NCBI GenBank assembly: GCA_030407085.1
Contig: CM059586.1
Location: forward strand, 105,289,501-105,353,500
DNA: 64,000 nucleotides
Origin: Trichopria drosophilae
Lineage: Eukaryota > Arthropoda > Insecta > Hymenoptera > Diapriidae
Direction of reading: 5' to 3'
Within the stretch, counting starts at the first letter, position 1, and every line of letters starts with the position of its first letter. Both the position numbers and the translations under genes were made by a program. Shown in pieces: positions 9,789 through 21,240 of this stretch. The notes beneath the pieces are model-generated. The model made no database searches. It saw only the letters and a list, made by a program, of their open reading frames with translations, and was not told where the DNA came from.

Positions 9789-12700
9789 ATGCCTAGGTGG
9801 TGTGCTGTCCCAAAATGCGATACGAACAGTCGAACACAGAAAATAAAACGTTCTGTATTTCAAGTACCAAGTGATAAAGAACAATTAAAAAAATGGGAGG
9901 ATGGTATTGGAGTCTCACATTTAAGTGCAACGAGTGTAGTTTGTGAAAAACATTTCAATGCAAATGACATTAAACGAAAGTGGGTGAAACATGACTTAGA
10001 CGGTAAATTAATTGCTGAGGTAGGAATTGGTTTTAAAATATATACTTGTATACATGCACAATTATGTATACAATTATACACATTTTATTTAAATGTAATT
10101 TCTTTTTTTTTATTATGCTATGTGCATTAAGATTCCATACAAGCGTCCAAAACTGAAGAGCACTGCCATTCCTTCAATATTCACTGAAAATAATGTAGTT
10201 GACGATTGTAAGTTATATTTTTTAATTGCCCTTTACGTACAAATAAGATACCTTCGAATTAATAGTTTATTACACCACGGGTATAATTTTATTCCTTGTG
10301 TATAACAGCTGTTACCACCGATGTGGAAGCAAACAATTTAAAAACTTTTGAACAGGCACCTATTCAGGAGTTAACTATTCAACAACGTAAGTTAATATAC
10401 ATTCTAATAATTAATGAACAATATATTTTATTGAAAATATCGTCTACTAGCAGGGAACATTGTTAACGAATACAATGCAGTCCCCACAAGTATTCATGAA
10501 GTGCTGAATACAGATGATAGGGATGCTGGACAGGTAAATAATCGTTCAATCGAAACTACAGCAGATGCAGTATTTTTGACAAAGTCTGCCAGCAAATGTG
10601 AGTTTGAGTATATCGACTATCGTATAAAAAAATATTTATGAAATGTGTATTTATCTGTTATATTTCTTTAATGACAATAGACAATGACAATCATGCTGTT
10701 TCACAAAGTACTGATCTATTTGACAGAGGTGGTGCTGAGCAGAATAACTTACCACTTGAATCTGTGGAAACAGTGCTTCAAAAAATAACTATTAAAAAAT
10801 GTAAGTAGCAAAGTAATGAATAATTTAAACAAGAAACGTACTTTCTGTTACAGTATGACTTCCATCATGTAATATTTATAAAAATTATAATTTCTTAATT
10901 ATATCTAATTATTTTAGTCATAATTTATTTGCATCACATATTATAACAGTAACTGTGTAATACTATATTTCTGTAACATATTGACATAAACAACTGTAAT
11001 TAATATGTAGGTACACGTATTTTCTGGTGTGAATCCTCCATAACTATCCCAGAGTGTTGGGTTGCATCCGAGTTACCTAATGCTAAAGAAGAACAGGAAA
11101 TTGTATTCTCATTTTCCATCCTGAAAAGTGCTAACGAAATACGAGTACCAATTATACAGAGATGTATTATTCTTGCATCGAACAAAACATTGAAGTACTG
11201 TGTATATGGGATCCCAATCACGTCCAAAGAAATGACACTTCCAGACTCCTTGCAGTCACTGAACGAAATTCCAAAAATTTTGCAGCAATTTCAGAATATG
11301 AACCTGTGTAACGGTCTTGGTAAAATAAATAGAAGATAATGCAGCATTTCTGGATCATGTACAGCAATGGCGACATAATGATTGTTCCATGGTGTCAAAG
11401 ACAAAAAAATGTACTTCTTGTACGAAGCTTTACAAGCGAATAACGCAGCAAAAATTGAGAGAAAGTAAACGTTCGACATCAGTACGCATTCGTAATCTCT
11501 CCAGTTCTGCAGAACAATGGAAATTAACAGCCATGAGAAAAAAAAATGCCCGAGAAAGACGCATGAAAAATGCTGCTAAACAAAGAATTGAAATCTTATT
11601 GCAATCTCTTCATGCAAAAGAAGAGGAATTTGCCAACTACAAAGATACTTCGTTGGAGGAAAAGTGTGCAGAACTAAATATTTCACCTGCTCAAAAAACT
11701 GTCCTTCGAGAAATTCTTAATAGCACAAAAACGAAAGACAGCAGAGGACGACGATATACACAGGAGTGGATCATGCTCTGTATGTTGCTAAACATCAGAT
11801 CACAGAGCTATTATGAGTTTTTGAGGAAAAATGTTTTACCTCTCCCATGCACAAAGACAATACGTAGTTATTTTGGAATGATCCACAGTAAATGTGGATT
11901 TGACAACCAATTTGCTGAATTATTAAAAAAATATTTTTCATCGAGAGAGCCTTGTAAACGACATGGGATACTTGTGCTCGATGAGATAAGTGTAAGGAAA
12001 TCAGTGAGTGTATGTTCAAAAACGTTAACTTATGTTGGATTAACAGACATGGGGGATAACCGATTACAGTCAAAAGATATAAACGACCAGGCTACGCATG
12101 GATGAGTCCTAATGTACCAGTCACTTACTAATGCATATGCACAACCGATTGCTGTATTTGCATCTAAAAATGCAGTCGCTGGAAAAGAACTCGAAAAGTT
12201 GACAGTGCAAGGGATAGTATACATGGAAAACTGTGGAGCATCGATACATGGAGTAGTTGCTGATGGTGCAAAAACAAATGTCAACATGTGGACACGTTTG
12301 GGTATCAACGGTTCCATGACTAACACAAAAACTTATTTTACTCACCCTTTAGACGACGAACGTAAGGTTTTTGTGTGTTTCGGATGTGCCACATGTTATA
12401 AAAAACATTAGAAACCGATTGTATAATAAAAAGAAACTACGAGTAAGTTATATCATTACCATTATACACGGCATTATAGCCTAAGAGAGACAAAAAATGT
12501 CGGATACAATGTTCCATGGTTGGGTAATCAAAAATTAAAGCGTTAAAAGTTAAGTTAAAAGTTAAAAAATAATTAATATACTTAACTTCGTTACATTTTA
12601 GATTGTTAACTTTTAACTTAACTAAATTAAATTTACTTTTGACTTTTAACTTTTAATTTGTAAGTTTTTAATTTTTTAACTTTAATTTTTATCTTTTAGT

Positions 12701-15700
12701 TATTAACTTTTAGCTTTTTAATTTTTAAACTTTTTTAACTTTTAATTATTAACTTTTAGCTTTATAATTTTTTAACGTTTAATTTCTACATTTTAATTTT
12801 TAAATTTTTAACTTTTTGCCTGCTGCAATTACATTTAACTCTTTCATTTTTCACATTAAAATTTTAACTTCTGTAACTTGTAATTTTCAACTTTTAAATT
12901 TTTTACTTCCTTAACTTTTAATTTTTAATTTTTAACTTTTAACTAAACTTTTTAATGTTCTATCTTTCAACTTTTAGGTTTTAACTTTTTGACGTTTGTA
13001 CTTTCAACTTTTAACTTTTGACTTTTAACTTTTATTTCCTCTAAGAATTAACTTAACGTTTATTTACGTCAAGTAAATAACGTATTATCTTTTAACTTAA
13101 CTTAGTTATTACTTTGTAGAGATAACTTTAACTTAAGTAAGTTACAAAAATTCACTTACCCAACCCTGCAATTTTCACAAATGGTAATCAAAATTATGTG
13201 TAAATGTTCTGCAGACTAGTTCTTTAAAGAAGTATGTTCGTTGGGAATATTTCGAAACTTTATTTCAATTGGATCAAATGCATTTAGGAAATGCCAGAGC
13301 TTGCCCAAAGATAACCAACAGACATATCAAATTGGATAGTACTTCAAAAATGCGTGTGCGACTAGCAACTCAGGTATTTTTGTAACTTTTAAACAAAAAA
13401 ATACTGCAATTTTCTTAATCTTATGCTACTACCTACTAATGGAATAAATTAAAAATGTCTTGTAGATTTTCAGTAACTCCGTAGCACAAGGACTTACCTT
13501 TTACTCCTCTCACAGAAAAGATGACAGACTGGTTGATTGTGAAGAAACAATTTCCTTCTGCAAACAAATTAATGACATGTTTGATGCATTAAATCGAAAG
13601 CCATCTAATCAAGGACTAACTCCAGATTCTGCAGACTTTAAGGTAAAATAACATTTTTTTACCATTATGTATTACGATAAAGCGATTATGCGAAGATACA
13701 GTTTCACATTTCTGCAATGCAAAAATATAACATTTTGCAGATATTAGAAGATTCTCTACAGTGGCTAAATGAATGGGAGTTGAGAGTTATCAAACGAGAT
13801 ATACAGGCTGATGATTTCTTAACTCCAGATACTTCGAAAGCCCTTCGTATTTCATTGCAGTCGATGATGGACATGTGTCGCTATTTGGTAGAAAAATTCA
13901 AGTTTCCGTACCTCTCTGCTGGAAGAGTCAATCAAGACAATTTAGAGGTAATATCAGTTTAGATAATATTCAATCATTCAAAATCGCAACATTTTTCAAA
14001 TAAAATTAACTAAATAATGTATTTGGACTAAGAATTAATTTCTTTCCATTTTTTTATACTTTACAAATTATTTAAAATTTAAATAAATAGTTCAAGGTGT
14101 GCCAAATATACTATGGTAGAGTACAAATAAAAAGGAAAAACTTTCATTTAATATGTTAAAAACTCTTAAATTCTTTAATTACAAAATTTTTTTAAATTAA
14201 ACATGAAGGCATTTGAAAATTTTGTTATTATTATGTCATTTTTAGAAATTCTTTGGTACTGTTCGGCAATGTTCAGGAAGCAATGACCATCCGAACTGTC
14301 CCACATTCCTACAATTATACAAGGTGTTGTCGGTATATAGTGTAATTAAGCCACCAACATTTGGAAATTGCACTGTCTTCGAAGAAAATTCACCGCCAGT
14401 ACTAATCTCACTCGACGATTTGAAGACTGTTTATGGAAAAAAAGAATCCAAGTACCATGAATGTTTGCATCGTGCGAAACAGCAGTTAGATTTTATATTG
14501 CAGCATGATGAGTGGCATGCAGATGACATTCAATTTAATCCCGAGCATGATTACACCCTTTCTCCAATCCTCGATTGCATTATTTATTATGTTACAGGTT
14601 TTTATAAATTTGTATTTCTTAAATCCAAAAATATTAAGCAGTTTCGGCAGCTGAAGATCATTGCGCTATGAAGTATTATTTTCAATATCATTGCAAGTAT
14701 ATTAATTATTATATTATATAATATTAATTAATGTGATACTGTCAAAGAGAAAAAGAGTCTTGCTTAAAAAAATGATTTAAAAAGTTGTACTTACAGTTCA
14801 ATATGTCTAATAAAAATATAGTGAATAGTTTATTTAAATTTTGACAATTTAAAATATATTCAACAAATGATTCCTTATAAACAAGGTGATAGAGATTCTC
14901 AAAATTGGGATGTGCAAGTAAAATGAAATAAATTTTTTTTTGTATAACTTCATCTTCAGCTGTCAAAACATATTAACATAGAGCTGCGCTGATTATACTT
15001 GTAAAATATATTTTACAATTATAATCGGCAGAGAGCTACCTTGAGAATGCTTTGCTTTTATGCCTTGTATGAAATTCATTTTTTACCTTTTACCATTTCG
15101 TACCATCAATAATAGAATGCTTTTGTGAATGGCTTATAAACATTTTCAGATGTTAGCTAACCTTAAATTTCATTTTGTTTTAAACAATTATTTTAAGGTA
15201 AAACAAAGCAGTGTCATGTTCCTCATAAAATGAAGAAAATGTCTTGATCTATATGTATCATTGTTATGCTTGGAAGTAGGCACAACCTACAATATATGTG
15301 TAACTCTGAATGTCCATTGCATGCTGATATAAATATGAATTTTTTGCAGGATATTTATGCAAGCAAGTACTGAAAATTTACGCAGGATGTAACGCTTGTG
15401 TAGTAGCGATTAAAAACAACGAAGCTTCTGCATCCTCGCTTTGTCAGCTTGTCACACTAAAATCTCGTGGTGGATTAATCTATCCAAACGTACACTTCTT
15501 TAATCTAATAAATTATACAGAAGCTTCATTTTCTAAGCATGCAGCACGTTCAGATGTGTTTGACACAACACTCGATGAAGTTTTAAATACGTATAATTTT
15601 ACATTTCCTTGCATGGAGCATGCTTCTGAAATTTTATCATATTCGCTTATTTATTATATTCGTCTGCGAATGAGACAGTACACTTTTCAAGAAAATGCAC

Positions 15701-15756
15701 GTTTAAAAAAAAAGTTTGTTGTAAAAAAGAAATTATCAAAATTAAATGATCAATAA
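9789..15756 (+). pseudogene. P-element / THAP9-type transposase gene, 11 exons, disrupted
   Basis: P-type transposases bind DNA through an N-terminal THAP zinc finger and cut it with a DDE/RNase H-like core. Exons fitted by GT/AG sites and reading phase: 9789-10019, 10132-10207, 10309-10386, 10454-10597, 10681-10800, 11011-12442, 13215-13373, 13466-13642, 13741-13947, 14246-14597, 15350-15756 (stop TAA). Residues 1-77 are the THAP domain (Cys5, Cys10, Cys52, His55), followed by AIPSIF in exon 2. Exon 6 carries a Lys/Arg-rich coiled-coil region, then VLDEIS and VVADGAKTN with likely catalytic Asp residues. The last exons match the P-family C-terminal half (IFSNSVAQGL, FDALNRK, KPPTFGNCTV). Three lesions are visible: a 4-nt AATA duplication (11324-11331) leading to a stop at 11337, an in-frame TGA at 12103-12105, and a 1-nt insertion near 12375. 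All splice phases are still coherent, so inactivation looks recent. No matching terminal inverted repeats were recognised, so it may be an element relic or a decayed domesticated copy. Confidence 0.9.
12519..13165. mobile_element. Minisatellite-bearing foldback element in transposase intron 6
   Basis: The ends are GGTTGGGTAA (12519) and TTACCCAACC (13156-13165). Between them is about 600 bp made almost only of variants of TTAACTTTTAACTTTTAA. It starts in the opposite orientation (GTTAAAAGTTAAGTTAAAAG) and then switches. It sits entirely inside the intron after exon 6 of the P-like gene. Confidence 0.75.
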
Positions 15757-16108
15757 ATATTTTTTTTACTTCTATCAAATCAAATCATTTTTTTACACCT
15801 TTCCCACAAGAAAAGAATTACATTCATACTAGGTATAATTTTATATAATCTTAATTATACAGACATAAATATTGGAGTGAAACTTTAAGTTGTCTAAAAA
15901 TGTTTACTGCCTTCTAATACGCCAACTTTTCTATGTGAAACGATATTATTACACGTAAATGAGAAATTTAAATAAAACTCACCATCAAAATTTTCCTTTG
16001 TGATCACTGATATAAAATTTTTCTTGCATTTAAAAATAATTAAGTAATATAGTAGTGAATACTTTTGTCGCTTAAATTATACCCAATCGCTAAAAGGTTT
16101 TTTATTCC
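15757..16108. other. AT-rich gap between the P-like gene and the gypsy element
   Basis: I see no gene and no convincing terminal inverted repeat of the P-like element here. The last five bases (ATTCC, 16104-16108) are the left target-site duplication of the retrotransposon. Confidence 0.5.
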
Positions 16109-16346
16109 TATAATGTAGTGAGAACAGTGAAATAAATAATAATACTTTAAGATAGCACTTGATTATATTTAAATTGGTGGTAACGATCTTGTAACTTCTG
16201 TATTCGAACAATAAGTGATCAGGCGCAGAAGCGTGCTATTGTATGGAAGCATTATATAGGGACTTTCTAGATTTTAAGCGTTGACAACTTCGTAATACAA
16301 AATATATATAATACTAGGCTTAACCTCGATAGTTGAATACATTACA
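16109..16346 (-). repeat. 3' LTR of the gypsy element
   Basis: 238 bp, identical as read to 21003-21240. On the minus strand it is preceded by the purine-rich AGATAGGGAAGAC (about 16347-16359), a good polypurine tract for plus-strand priming. Confidence 0.93.
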
Positions 16347-16539
16347 GTCTTCCCTATCTAAATAAATCGTACACTAAATTGTAATCCTTATCCATTAACG
16401 ATATGACTTATTCGTCATTAAGGTTTTATCGAAACCTATAATACAATACTGGTTTTAACCTTATAATAAGCAATGGTTTAACCATGAATAATAAAGTATT
16501 TACCACTTCCATGACGTCCTATCCTAAGTATCATAACAC

Positions 16540-19500
16540 TTATAAATTTAATTTAATTACAGGTTTGATCAGTCTTTTTGGACGATTATTAATATTTAGT
16601 TTTTCATCAGGAATAACTGTTTTTTTTCTGTTACAGCATAAAGTCTTATTACTAATTTCGCAATTACCATCAACATTTTTTCTTACAGATTCGCTTTCTT
16701 CGTTTATCTCATTTGCTTCTGCATTTACACTTGTCGCATTTTTGCTTTTGTCAATTGAATCGCATATCCTATCTACTACATCCCCGTTGACAGATTGAGT
16801 CGTCGGCAATGGATTCATGATGTTACTACCCGATTCCTCAATATTTTCATTAGGCTTATCGATAGTTTGTTCAATGAACTTTCCAGTTTTTAACAATTGG
16901 TCGGTATGCCTTTTCCAACTCAAATTACTGTCAATAGGTTTGCATAAATAGTTTCTTTCACCTAATACATTAGTTATTATTGCTTTTTTCCATACAGGTT
17001 TTAACGGATCTTTATAATCTTGTGCGTAAGTTACTTCGCCTGGTTTAAAATTAATATCCCGTTTACCATGGAAGTACTTAACTTGTCTTTCATGCATTTT
17101 ACTAGATTCGTCTAGATGTAAAAAATCTAATCTAGTTTTTACACTTCGTCCTAACATTAACGAAGATGGTGTTTTACCAGTTGTGGAATGTGGACAATTT
17201 CTATATGATAAAAGATATCGATTTATAATGGTTGTAAGCTTATCATCAGAATTTTTGTTAAATTTAAATAATGCTCTCTTCATACCCTTCTTAATAGAAC
17301 CTACTGCGTTTTCAGCAAATCCATTACTTGCAGGATGATAAGGAGCAGATGTTCGGTGAATAATACCATTTTTCTTACAAAAATGCTTAAATTCTTCTGA
17401 TATAAACTGACGGCCATTGTCTGAAAATATCATACGCGGAATTCCAAATCTAGCAAAACATTCTCTTAGTTTATCAATAGTGTGCGTTGCATCCATTCTA
17501 TTCATTTCGAATACTTCAGGCCATTTAGAATAGGCATCGTTTATTAATAAATAAGTATGACCAAAAATTGGTCCAAAATAGTCTATATGTATTCGTTCAT
17601 ATGGATATTCAGCTTCGCTAAACTTAATTAATTTTGACTTTTCGGGTCGATTCGATACAGATTTACACGCATCACAATTTCTTACACATTCTTCAATGTC
17701 CTTATCTAAATTAGGCCACCAGCAATATCTTCGAGCCAATGATTTCATTCTAGACATGCCGATGTGAGTGTTATGCAACTCGTTTAAAATAATTGTTTGC
17801 AACTTTTTCGGTACCACGACTCGATAACCCCACATTACGATATCATTTTCCACATGAAGTTCATTCGCTCTTATAAAAAATGATTTTAAATTCGAATTAA
17901 CTGTTGTTGGCCATTTAGATTTTAAATACAAATAAACTTTACTCAAATCGACATCTCGACTAGTTTCTTTTCTAATTTGATTAGCTGATATCGGAATACG
18001 TTCTTCCACGATAAAGTGAAAGTAGTCTGATATAATTTCATTCTTATTATTCGTAGTACACAACGGAAACCTTGACAAACCATCGGCTCCACCATTTAAA
18101 TTACCTTTAATATGTTTAAATGTATATGTGAAACCGCTTAAAAATAGTGCCCAACGCTGCAATCTTCCCGCAGCCATTTGGGGGATTCCTTTATTTTCGC
18201 CAAAAAGGGCTAATAATGGTTTGTGATCCGAACACAAAATAAATTTGTTTCCCATTAAATACTGGTAAAATTTATTAACAGCCCAGTATATTGCCAAAGC
18301 TTCTTTGTGTATAACTGAATAATTTTTTTCCGCATCTTTTAAAACTCTAGAAGCGAATGAAATTGGTTTTTCACTACCATCAGGGAAAATGTGTAGCAAA
18401 ACTGCGCCTAGTCCTATTTCTGATGCATCGCAAGTCAATTTAAGTGTTATTTTCTGATCATAATGTACTAAACATCTTTCCGATAAAATTTCGCTTTTAA
18501 TTTTCTTAAATGCATTTTCGCATTCGCTTGTCCATTTAAATTGTTTACTTTTAAGAATTTTATATAATGGTGAAAGTGTGTATGACATGTCTGGTATAAA
18601 TTTAGCGTAATAGTTTATCATACCGAGAAAAATTTGAACTTCATGAACACTTGATGGTGCCGGAACTTGTGACATTGCTTTAATTTTTTCAGGATCTTTC
18701 CTTATACCGTTTTTATCGATTATATGTCCTAGATATTTAACTTCCGACTGAAAAAATGTACACTTTTTTAAATTTAATTTAAATCCTGCCTCCCTCAAGC
18801 GTTTAAAAACTTCAAGTAAATTAGAAATGTGCTTTTCACGGTTTTGACCAGTAACTACGATGTCATCCAAAAAGTTTACAACACCTTCTGCACCTTGTAA
18901 CACTTTTTCCATTATTTTCTGAAAAATGGCACAAGCAGGCTTGATTCCAAAAGGTAAACGATTTACTAAATATATTCCACGATGGGTGCTCCATGCTAAT
19001 AACTTTTTCGACGTTTCTGATAATTCAAGTTGGTTGTATGCAGCCGTTAGGTCTAACTTAGTAAACTTTTCACCCGAATTTAATGCTGAAAATAATTCTT
19101 CTATTCTAGGATATGGGTGATTTACATTTTTTACATAACGATTAATAGAAACCTTATAGTCTGCACATACCCGGATTGAACCATCAGTCTTTAATATTGG
19201 AACAATTGGAGTTCCCCATTCGTTATTTTTACACAATGTAATCATTCCGAGCTTTTCCACTTCATCAAATTTATCGTCCACTTTTTTCTTCAATGCTAAA
19301 GGAACGATTCTTGGTTTAATAAATATCGGAGTTAAAGTCTCTTTTTCTAATGTAATATGAATTTTTTCAAATTTGTAACAACCCAACGTTTCGTCAAATA
19401 AATCAGAAAATTGTTCGAGTAATTGTTGAATTCTATTGTCCGATTTAACAAAATTTGTAGACGCAATGTAAAATCCTAATAGTTTCATTAAATCGCGTCC

Positions 19501-20955
19501 CATTAAAGGTCTGCAACCTTTCTCAACCACAATAAAAATAGCTTCAATTTTAAATTCTTTATAACGAACATTAACTAAAATTTCACCAATCGGAGCTAAC
19601 AAGTTACCGTCATATGTTCGCAATCGTATCATCGTTGGATTTAATTTAATATGAGAAAAATATTTAAAATAATCATGTTTAGAAATTACAGATCGTCCTG
19701 CTCCACTATCTATTTCAACTAATAAACTTGTATTTTCAATTAATAATTTAACACGTTCAGCTTTAATTGTATCATCTTTAACACATTTAAGTGAAAACAT
19801 ATCACAAACTTCGTTATCAGCATCAACATTCGTATTTCCTTCGTCAATTAAATAATAATTTCTACTTGTGTTATTTTTGCATACCTTTGATATATGACCT
19901 ATCCTATTACAAACTTTACATTTGTACGACTTATATTTACACCGCGAAAAATTGTGCTGAGTTCCACCACAAAAGTTACAAGTTGGTCCAGGAGTTGAAT
20001 TCTTACGTTGTGAAGAAAATTGCTTCTCTTGAAAAATATTATTTCTTGATCGTTCTTGAAATGTGTTGCTCCTTGAATTCTCTTGACTCTTTTTTTTGTA
20101 ATTGCATTTGTTCGTCGATTTAATTCTGTTTAAATCAATTGGACTTGTATAAGATTGTGCCAAAGTTGCTTCCTTATTTCTTGCTACCTCCAAAATGTTG
20201 TTCAACGTAGTTGTAGCATCTAGTTCACAAACTTTATCCAAAATAGGTCCAGATCTGAGTCCCGTAACGAATTTGTCTTTTATTTTGTCGTCGAGTAAAA
20301 TGCCAAAATTACAATGTGTAGCTTTGTTTTTTATTCTAGCAAACCAATCATTAATTGTTTCGAAATCCTTTTGATTCAGACGATAAAATTCAATTCTTTC
20401 TTTGTAAATAGAAACACGAGGTGCAAATTGCTTTTTCAAAATTTCGCAAAGTTCGGTAAAAGTTTTAGTAGCGGGTAAACTCGGATCACATAAATCCTTT
20501 AAAATTTTATAGACGTCTTGGCCCACTAAAGTAATCAAAACGGCAACTTTCCGATTTTCAGACACGTTATTTGCAACAAAATATTGATTTAATCGTTCTT
20601 CATAAATATTCCAGTCATCGCCCATGCGAAATTCGGATAATGAACCAATAGTTGAAAAAAAACTTACATTTGGTATTTGTTGCTGTTGTTGTTTATCTGT
20701 TTGAACTTGCAAGGTCGTTGCGGACCGATCCAATTCAAATTGAGCACGTTGATTTTCAAATTGCTGTTGATTATTCGAAAGTTCTTGTTGCTGGTTACGT
20801 AATAACATTTTCGAATTATGCAAATCATTTTGCATAGCTAATAATTCCTTCTTTTTGGTTTCAAGATCAGCATACCTCGTTTCTAATATCTTTTGCTGCT
20901 CGATCCAAAACTGCTCTCTTTCAGCTGAGGTCGTTTGCTTTTGATCTTTCGACAT
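16540..20955 (-). CDS. Gag-pol polyprotein of the Ty3/gypsy retrotransposon (1471 codons)
   Basis: A single frame with domains in the usual gypsy order. The Gln-rich N-terminal region (residues about 10-80) is likely coiled coil, followed by a capsid-like region. Two CCHC zinc knuckles lie at about 325-357 (CNFCGGTQHNFSRC and CKVCNRIGHISKVC). An aspartic protease has DSGAGRSVI near 413. Reverse transcriptase has FLDDIVV near 695. RNase H has TCDASEIGLG near 843. Integrase has an HHCC finger at about 1062-1098, then the catalytic triad D (HIDYFGP, ~1122), D (FSDNGRQF, ~1178) and E (GFAENAVG, ~1212). The tail of about 230 residues is polar. Gag and pol share one frame with no frameshift site. 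The ATG lies only 47 bp inside the 5' LTR. No disabling change was seen. Confidence 0.97.
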   Translation of the reverse strand: MSKDQKQTTSAEREQFWIEQQKILETRYADLETKKKELLAMQNDLHNSKMLLRNQQQELSNNQQQFENQRAQFELDRSATTLQVQTDKQQQQQIPNVSFFSTIGSLSEFRMGDDWNIYEERLNQYFVANNVSENRKVAVLITLVGQDVYKILKDLCDPSLPATKTFTELCEILKKQFAPRVSIYKERIEFYRLNQKDFETINDWFARIKNKATHCNFGILLDDKIKDKFVTGLRSGPILDKVCELDATTTLNNILEVARNKEATLAQSYTSPIDLNRIKSTNKCNYKKKSQENSRSNTFQERSRNNIFQEKQFSSQRKNSTPGPTCNFCGGTQHNFSRCKYKSYKCKVCNRIGHISKVCKNNTSRNYYLIDEGNTNVDADNEVCDMFSLKCVKDDTIKAERVKLLIENTSLLVEIDSGAGRSVISKHDYFKYFSHIKLNPTMIRLRTYDGNLLAPIGEILVNVRYKEFKIEAIFIVVEKGCRPLMGRDLMKLLGFYIASTNFVKSDNRIQQLLEQFSDLFDETLGCYKFEKIHITLEKETLTPIFIKPRIVPLALKKKVDDKFDEVEKLGMITLCKNNEWGTPIVPILKTDGSIRVCADYKVSINRYVKNVNHPYPRIEELFSALNSGEKFTKLDLTAAYNQLELSETSKKLLAWSTHRGIYLVNRLPFGIKPACAIFQKIMEKVLQGAEGVVNFLDDIVVTGQNREKHISNLLEVFKRLREAGFKLNLKKCTFFQSEVKYLGHIIDKNGIRKDPEKIKAMSQVPAPSSVHEVQIFLGMINYYAKFIPDMSYTLSPLYKILKSKQFKWTSECENAFKKIKSEILSERCLVHYDQKITLKLTCDASEIGLGAVLLHIFPDGSEKPISFASRVLKDAEKNYSVIHKEALAIYWAVNKFYQYLMGNKFILCSDHKPLLALFGENKGIPQMAAGRLQRWALFLSGFTYTFKHIKGNLNGGADGLSRFPLCTTNNKNEIISDYFHFIVEERIPISANQIRKETSRDVDLSKVYLYLKSKWPTTVNSNLKSFFIRANELHVENDIVMWGYRVVVPKKLQTIILNELHNTHIGMSRMKSLARRYCWWPNLDKDIEECVRNCDACKSVSNRPEKSKLIKFSEAEYPYERIHIDYFGPIFGHTYLLINDAYSKWPEVFEMNRMDATHTIDKLRECFARFGIPRMIFSDNGRQFISEEFKHFCKKNGIIHRTSAPYHPASNGFAENAVGSIKKGMKRALFKFNKNSDDKLTTIINRYLLSYRNCPHSTTGKTPSSLMLGRSVKTRLDFLHLDESSKMHERQVKYFHGKRDINFKPGEVTYAQDYKDPLKPVWKKAIITNVLGERNYLCKPIDSNLSWKRHTDQLLKTGKFIEQTIDKPNENIEESGSNIMNPLPTTQSVNGDVVDRICDSIDKSKNATSVNAEANEINEESESVRKNVDGNCEISNKTLCCNRKKTVIPDEKLNINNRPKRLIKPVIKLNL

Positions 20956-20984
20956 TTATATTGCACAAAATCACTTCTTTTTTG

Positions 20985-21002
20985 TTTAATCCTCGTCGCC
21001 AA
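20985..21002 (-). promoter_or_regulatory. Putative primer-binding site of the gypsy element
   Basis: Directly inside the 5' LTR the minus strand reads TTGGCGACGAGGATTAAA. The TGGCGACGAGGAT part would pair with the 3' end of a tRNA ending in CGCCA. Which tRNA is not determined; similar wording is known from Mag-type elements. Confidence 0.6.
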
Positions 21003-21240
21003 TATAATGTAGTGAGAACAGTGAAATAAATAATAATACTTTAAGATAGCACTTGATTATATTTAAATTGGTGGTAACGATCTTGTAACTTCTGTATTCG
21101 AACAATAAGTGATCAGGCGCAGAAGCGTGCTATTGTATGGAAGCATTATATAGGGACTTTCTAGATTTTAAGCGTTGACAACTTCGTAATACAAAATATA
21201 TATAATACTAGGCTTAACCTCGATAGTTGAATACATTACA
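21003..21240 (-). repeat. 5' LTR of the gypsy element
   Basis: 238 bp, identical as read to the 3' LTR at 16109-16346. Its outer side is followed by the ATTCC target duplication at 21241-21245. It should hold the element's promoter, but no TATA box can be assigned with confidence. Confidence 0.93.

Larger units (their letters stand above)
16109..21240 (-). mobile_element. Complete Ty3/gypsy LTR retrotransposon (Mag-like), very young
   Basis: A 5132-bp element on the minus strand. Both LTRs are 238 bp (16109-16346 and 21003-21240) and I see no difference between them. The element is flanked by the 5-bp duplication ATTCC (16104-16108 and 21241-21245). On the minus strand the LTR starts TGTAATGT and ends ACATTATA. 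One uninterrupted gag-pol frame fills the interior, and there is no env-like frame. Identical LTRs and an intact frame suggest a recent insertion that may still be active. Assignment to the Mag lineage rests on the fused single frame, the primer-site wording and the lack of env, and is tentative. Confidence 0.95.

Noticed and set aside
9700..16480. Terminal inverted repeats of the P-like element from GTTTTAACC phrases near 9746 and 16452
   Set aside because: The match is only about 9 bp, not symmetrically placed, and one copy lies inside the gypsy element.
16484..20837. Plus-strand frames within the gypsy element
   Set aside because: Antisense shadows of the gag-pol frame.
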